Source: Aphelocoma coerulescens
Taxonomy: Eukaryota > Chordata > Aves > Passeriformes > Corvidae
Length of the DNA: 64,000 bases
Direction of reading: 5' to 3'
NCBI RefSeq assembly: GCF_041296385.1
Contig: NC_091019.1
Location: 7,773,264 to 7,837,263 of the forward strand
In this document: positions 60,883 to 64,000 of the stretch, in pieces
Layout of the letters: each line of letters begins with the position of its first letter
How positions within the stretch are numbered: position 1 is the first letter of the stretch
Notes under the pieces: model-generated
The model's database searches: none
The model's input: only the letters and a program-made list of their open reading frames with translations
Told to the model about the DNA's origin: nothing
Program-made: the position numbers and the translations under genes

Positions 60883-61317
60883 CCTTCTCAGCGAGACGTA
60901 CCGTCACATTTATGCACTCTCGCAGCTCCGTTGCCCACTTGCAGCAGCTGCTGCTACCGAAGCAAAAGGCTCCAGAAGTAAAAGCCACTGCTGGGCTGCA
61001 CGTTCCCTCTGCCTCACGTAAAGCAGCAGAAACTGGCCGCTGCACTCTGTCCTTCCATTCTCTGCCGCACCTGCCACTGTCATCTCTGCGTCTCCAAGCA
61101 TAAACCTGGGCACAAATGCTTTCCGGGGAAAGCTGGAAGAGAAATAGGTAGCAGCACAAGTAGCCAGTTTCTGCTGCTTTACGTGAGGCAGAGGGAACGT
61201 GCAGCCCAGCAGTGGCTTTTACTTCTGGAGCCTTTTGCTTCGGTAGCAGCAGCTGCTGCAAGTGGGCAACGGAGCTGCGAGAGTGCATAAATGTGACGGT
61301 ACGTCTCGCTGAGAAGG
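60883..61317. repeat. Fold-back (U9)
   Basis: Arms 60883-61036 and 61164-61317. Confidence 0.95.
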
Positions 61318-62633
61318 AAGCTGCCGAGCCGCAGCGTGTTGTGCTCAGTTTCGAGGCTCCTTGGAGGAGGGGGGTACTCGAAGAACGCCTTCTTTCTGGA
61401 CGCGTCCTTCTGGGTGTGCTCAAGCTGCATGGAGTCGGCAGCACTGAAGGTTGAAGGACCTGTTTCTGGCCCGGTTGTGTGCTGGAGTGCAAGGGCTGCG
61501 CCTTCCTTTCTGAAGCAGCCAGAGCGTTCTCAGCTGAATCTGCTTGTGAAGCAGCTCTCGGCTGGACATTTGCAATTCGCTCCACTGGCTACATGAAGCC
61601 GGTGCCCAGCTGCTTCGTTCTTCGCCGCCTGTGCTCCGGGCAGAACGGAAGCCCAGCGAGGGCTTGGAGCTTTGCCGCTCTTCCGCGTGAACACTGCACG
61701 CAGCCACGGTGTGCCGTGCACGGCTTTTGCTCAGCTCGACGTGCAATCATTGTCTTGCTGTTTCCCAGAGTCGAAAGTGTCCGTGCAGCTCTCTCGCTCA
61801 GCGAAATGCGTCAGGAGAGAAGCACTTGCTGCATAAGCCTTTCGCCGGCCAAGACTTTCAGCACAGCACCACCACTCGGGCAAGGAGGAGGAGGAGGAGG
61901 AGGAGGAGAAAGGAAGACCATCTTTGCGTCCTGGCCCGTTCTTCTGTGCGAGACGCCTCGCCGCGTCTTCGCTGCCTGCAAGGCTGTAAGGTTCGCGCTG
62001 GTACTTGGAAGTGAGAAGGCAGGTGCGGAGAGCACCGCGATCTGACGGCGCTGTGCAGGCTGTAAAGGAAGGACGGGCTGCCGCTGGAATGGGGTGCAAA
62101 TGCGGGTTTCCACGCGTCGAGGGTGAGCTCTGGGTGAGCTTGTCGACCTAAAACTGTTCTCTGTGCCAGACGGAGCGGAGAACCTTTCCCTTTACATTTG
62201 GACGACAAGAAAGACCCAGTGTGCTGGTGTATGTCGCTGCGAGGGAAAGTGCATAGGCCAGGGCGTGTTCCGGCAGAAGCAGTCGGCTGGAGCATTTCGC
62301 TGCGGGCACAATGCTCTTGTGCGAGAAGTAGAGGACGCTTCGACTCCGGCAGAATGAAAGCGCGACCGTGGTACGGAGAGCGTAGGAATGAAGGCAGAGC
62401 CCCGAGCTGCTGTGCGCATCGCACAGGCTGCAAGGGGAAGCGTGGCCGTCACTCGCTTCTTTGCGGACTCACGTTAGCAGTTGAAACCAGGAAGTTCCAC
62501 TTGCAGCTACTTGTGCTGCTACCTATTTCTCTTCCAGCTTTCCCCGGAAAGCATTTGTGCCCAGGTTTATGCTTGGAGACGCAGAGATGACAGTGGCAGG
62601 TGCGGCAGAGAATGGAAGGACAGAGTGCAGCGG
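61164..62633. repeat. Satellite monomer D1 (U9), 1470 bp
   Basis: Copy of D1 with eight AGG repeats. Confidence 0.9.
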
Positions 62634-64000
62634 CCAGTTTCTGCTGCTTTACGTGAGGCAGAGGGAACGTGCAGCCCAGCAGTGGCTTTTACTTCTGGAG
62701 CCTTTTGCTTCGGTAGCAGCAGCTGCTGCAAGTGGGCAACGGAGCTGCGAGAGTGCATAAATGTGACGGTACGTCTCGCTGAGAAGGAAGCTGCCGAGCC
62801 GCAGCGTGTTGTGCTCAGTTTCGAGGCTCCTTGGAGGAGGGGGGTACTCGAAGAACGCCTTCTTTCTGGACGCGTCCTTCTGGGTGTGCTCAAGCTGCAT
62901 GGAGTCGGCAGCACTGAAGGTTGAAGGACCTGTTTCTGGCCCGGTTGTGTGCTGGAGTGCAAGGGCTGCGCCTTCCTTTCTGAAGCAGCCAGAGCGTTCT
63001 CAGCTGAATCTGCTTGTGAAGCAGCTCTCGGCTGGACATTTGCAATTCGCTCCACTGGCTACATGAAGCCGGTGCCCAGCTGCTTCGTTCTTCGCCGCCT
63101 GTGCTCCGGGCAGAACGGAAGCCCAGCGAGGGCTTGGAGCTTTGCCGCTCTTCCGCGTGAACACTGCACGCAGCCACGGTGTGCCGTGCACGGCTTTTGC
63201 TCAGCTCGACGTGCAATCATTGTCTTGCTGTTTCACAGATTCTAAACTATCCGTGTAGCTCTCGCTCAGCAAAATGCGTCAAGAGAGAAGCACTTGCTGG
63301 ATTAGCCTTTCGCTGGCCAAGACTTTCAACACATCACCACAATGTGGGCGACAACGAGGAGAAAGGAAGAACATCTTTGCGTCCTGGCCCGTTCTTCTGT
63401 GCGAGATGCCTACCGGTGTCTTCGCTCCCTGCAAGGCTTTAAGGTGCACCATGGTACTTGGGAGTGAGAAGGCAGGTGCGGAGAGCACCGCGATCTGACA
63501 GCGCTGTGCAGGCTGTAAAGGAAAGAGGATTACCACTGGAATGGGCTGTAAATATAAGTTTGTATAGGGACGGGGGCAATCTTTGGGCAAGCTCGTTGAC
63601 CTAAAACTCTTCTGTGTGCGAGACTTAGCTGAGAATGTTTTCGTTAAGATTCAGAGCACAACACAGACAGAATGTAGATCTACCTAGCACTGAGAGGGAA
63701 AGTGCATAGCCCAGGCGTCTTTCGGCAGAAGCAGCCGCCTGGAGGGTTGCGCTGCCGGCACTGTGCTCTCTGTGCGAGAAGTAGACGACTGTTCGACTCT
63801 GGCAGAATGAAAGCGCGACAAGGGTACTTAAGAGGGTGAACGACGGCGCAGAGCACCGGGCTCGTGCATGCAGCATATAAGCTGAGAGAGGAGGGTAGCT
63901 GCCACTCGCCTACCTGCCGTATTCACATTAGCTTTGGGAAGGAGAAAGCTCAGCGACAGCTACTTTTAGCTGTGCTGCTACCTATTCCTCTTCCAGCCCT
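62634..64000. repeat. Satellite monomer D2 (U9), cut by window end
   Basis: First 1367 bp of the monomer; standard form. Confidence 0.87.

Larger units (their letters stand above)
1..64000. repeat. Head-to-tail macrosatellite array, eight full units plus one partial
   Basis: Base 1 of the window recurs at 6750, 12034, 17320, 22605, 29126, 38194, 47253 and 56313, always in the same orientation. Unit lengths fall in three classes (about 5.28, 6.75 and 9.06 kb) plus one 6.52-kb deletion form. The classes differ by two separable modules: an LTR-env segment of about 2.31 kb and a 1467-bp satellite duplication. Aligned modules differ between units only by rare SNPs and homopolymer or microsatellite steps. 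The window starts inside module A and ends inside monomer D2, so the array extends beyond both ends. Collapsed or expanded copies in an assembly cannot be excluded from sequence alone. Confidence 0.97.
56313..64000. repeat. Unit U9 (partial, cut by window end inside D2)
   Basis: Full architecture up to position 64000, including env. The D1 AGG tract is the longest (eight repeats). D3 and the end of D2 lie outside the window. Confidence 0.95.

Noticed and set aside
1..64000. CRISPR array, rRNA or tRNA cluster
   Set aside because: Periodicity is kilobase-scale with no short repeat/spacer alternation, and no rRNA or tRNA sequence signatures were seen.
1..64000. Identification as a named avian repeat (such as W-linked XhoI/EcoRI families, the Z-linked MHM repeat or the Z macrosatellite)
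   Set aside because: Unit sizes and internal structure do not fit what I know of these, and I cannot search. Sex-chromosome location would be a guess.

Overview
This window is a eukaryotic, almost certainly vertebrate, head-to-tail tandem array. I see no cellular protein-coding gene, rRNA, tRNA or CRISPR. The host looks like an amniote, with a bird favoured: the array carries a gamma-type retroviral env relic of a kind common in bird and reptile genomes, long G runs, a CpG-rich large satellite, and no SINE or LINE I can recognise. The host call is inference, at about 0.55. Both window ends fall inside the array, so no flank is visible.

Eight complete units and one partial unit lie in the same orientation. 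Taking base 1 as phase zero, they start at 1, 6750, 12034, 17320, 22605, 29126, 38194, 47253 and 56313. Their lengths are 6749, 5284, 5286, 5285, 6521, 9068, 9059, 9060 and at least 7688 bp. Units are near-identical apart from scattered SNPs, homopolymer changes and large indels, so amplification is recent.

A full 9.06-kb unit (U6, U7, U8, and U9 as far as it goes) reads, in order: an A/C-rich module of unknown origin (A); a degenerate GGCAAGG minisatellite ending in a poly-G run (B); a 5' LTR; a short leader; a broken env; a polypurine tract and a 3' LTR; a 281-bp inverted piece of satellite that forms a perfect 154-bp fold-back with what follows; a 1.46-kb satellite monomer (D1); a second monomer (D2) that starts identical to D1 and then diverges to roughly 80%; and a third, much more diverged and shortened monomer (D3). 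The provirus has no room for gag or pol.

Three events explain the other lengths. U1 to U4 carry one hybrid LTR (5'-type on the left, 3'-type on the right, switch within 21 bp) in place of LTR-env-LTR, so env was lost by recombination between the LTRs. U2 to U4 also lack one copy of the 1467-bp satellite duplication. U5 keeps env but has a 2.5-kb deletion with about 2 bp of microhomology, which removes D1, most of D2 and one fold-back arm.

The most interesting feature is the arrangement in which an LTR with a TATA-like box ends 4 bp before a long perfect hairpin, repeated in eight of nine units. If the LTR is active, each unit would make a hairpin RNA. This is a hypothesis; the sequence shows only the layout.
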